From positions 1 through 7,688 of the forward strand of contig JACCRA010000473.1 of the NCBI GenBank assembly GCA_013813825.1: DNA of 7,688 bases. Reading direction: 5' to 3'. Below the pieces are notes generated by a model. It did not search any database. It had not been told where the DNA came from and saw only the letters and a list, made by a program, of their open reading frames with translations. Positions 7,148-7,688 of this stretch are shown piece by piece. This stretch comes from Pyrinomonadaceae bacterium (lineage in GTDB: Bacteria > Acidobacteriota > Blastocatellia > Pyrinomonadales > Pyrinomonadaceae). The number at the start of each line of letters is the position of its first letter. Positions within the stretch are counted from its first letter, which is position 1. The translations under genes and the position numbers were made by a program.

Positions 7148-7688
7148 ATGAGCACAATCGAACTGCTGGCTAATCAAGAATATAAGTACGGATTCGTCAC
7201 CGACATCGAGTCCGATGTGATCCCGCGCGGGTTGAACGAGGAGACCGTGCGACTGATCTCCGCGAAGAAGTCGGAGCCGGAGTGGCTGTTGGAGTTTCGC
7301 CTGAAAGCTTATCGACACTGGTTGACGATGGAAGAGCCGAAGCACTGGCCGAACATTACTTATCCGGCAGTCGATTATCAGGACATGATCTACTACAGCG
7401 CGCCAAAACAGCAGGCGAAGAAGGCGAGCCTCGACGAGGTCGACCCCGAACTGCTGCGGACATTCGAGAAACTCGGCATTCCGTTATCGGAACAAAAGCA
7501 ACTCGCGAACGTCGCGGTCGATGCCGTGTTCGACTCGGTGTCGGTGGCGACGACCTATAAAGAGAAGCTGAGGAAGCACGGCGTCATCTTCTGCTCGTTC
7601 TCCGAAGCGGTGCAGGAGCACCCCGAGCTGATCAAGAAGTATCTCGGCTCCGTCGTGCCGACGAACGACAATTACTTCGCGGCTCTCA
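7148..7688 (+). CDS. sufB: Fe-S cluster assembly scaffold SufB, N-terminal part (3' truncated)
   Basis: The frame from ATG 7148 stays open to the window end, giving 180 residues of a protein that is usually about 470-480 long. The N-terminus is typical of Suf[19 protein letters not shown], then [42 protein letters not shown], and later [15 protein letters not shown] and [22 protein letters not shown]. SufB is the scaffold of the cytosolic SufBCD complex, on which clusters are built with sulfur delivered by SufS and SufE or SufU. The catalytic core lies beyond the window. An A/G-rich stretch (AAAAAGAGTAAG, about 7132-7143) just before the ATG serves as a modest ribosome binding site. No good promoter is seen in the 83-bp gap, so cotranscription with the Rrf2 gene is likely. 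sufC, sufD and sufS would be expected downstream. Confidence 0.95.
   Translation, partial: MSTIELLANQEYKYGFVTDIESDVIPRGLNEETVRLISAKKSEPEWLLEFRLKAYRHWLTMEEPKHWPNITYPAVDYQDMIYYSAPKQQAKKASLDEVDPELLRTFEKLGIPLSEQKQLANVAVDAVFDSVSVATTYKEKLRKHGVIFCSFSEAVQEHPELIKKYLGSVVPTNDNYFAAL

Overview
This looks like ordinary bacterial chromosome: moderately GC-rich by eye, compact, with six protein genes, two of them cut by the window edges. I see no tRNA, rRNA, CRISPR array, transposase or phage gene. The gene set (class III fructose-1,6-bisphosphatase, GH63-like glycosidase, CHASE2 cyclase, Rrf2 regulator next to sufB) and the ATGATGAATG-type intergenic repeat remind me of Acidobacteriota, perhaps Blastocatellia. 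That placement is an impression, not a demonstrated fact.

Layout. Positions 1-1415 (+) hold the 3' part of a GH63/MGH1-like glycoside hydrolase gene. A 31-bp perfect inverted repeat (1421-1500) fills the gap to a class III fructose-1,6-bisphosphatase gene (fbp, 1517-3463, +). That gene ends at a strong terminator hairpin with T-runs on both strands (3467-3513), shared with a convergent gene. On the minus strand lie two class III nucleotidyl cyclase homologues. One (3530-5572) is a membrane-bound CHASE2 adenylate cyclase with a well-formed promoter of its own. The other, upstream of it (5728-6378), is a small soluble cyclase-fold protein whose usual transition-state arginine is lysine. A 194-bp divergent intergenic region (6379-6572) carries a palindrome and a good sigma70-type promoter. 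It leads into an Rrf2-family regulator with three clustered cysteines (6573-7064, +) and then sufB (7148 onwards, +), which runs off the window.

How the genes fit together. The left part is carbohydrate metabolism: glycan or oligosaccharide hydrolysis and the committed gluconeogenic phosphatase. The centre is a cAMP-type signalling pair, one sensor at the membrane and one cytosolic. The right part is the start of a SUF iron-sulfur cluster assembly operon, with its likely Fe-S-responsive repressor first. I see no wholly new system. The features most worth following are the perfect stem-loop before fbp, the altered catalytic site of the small cyclase next to an intact one, and the shared cyclase/rrf2-suf control region.
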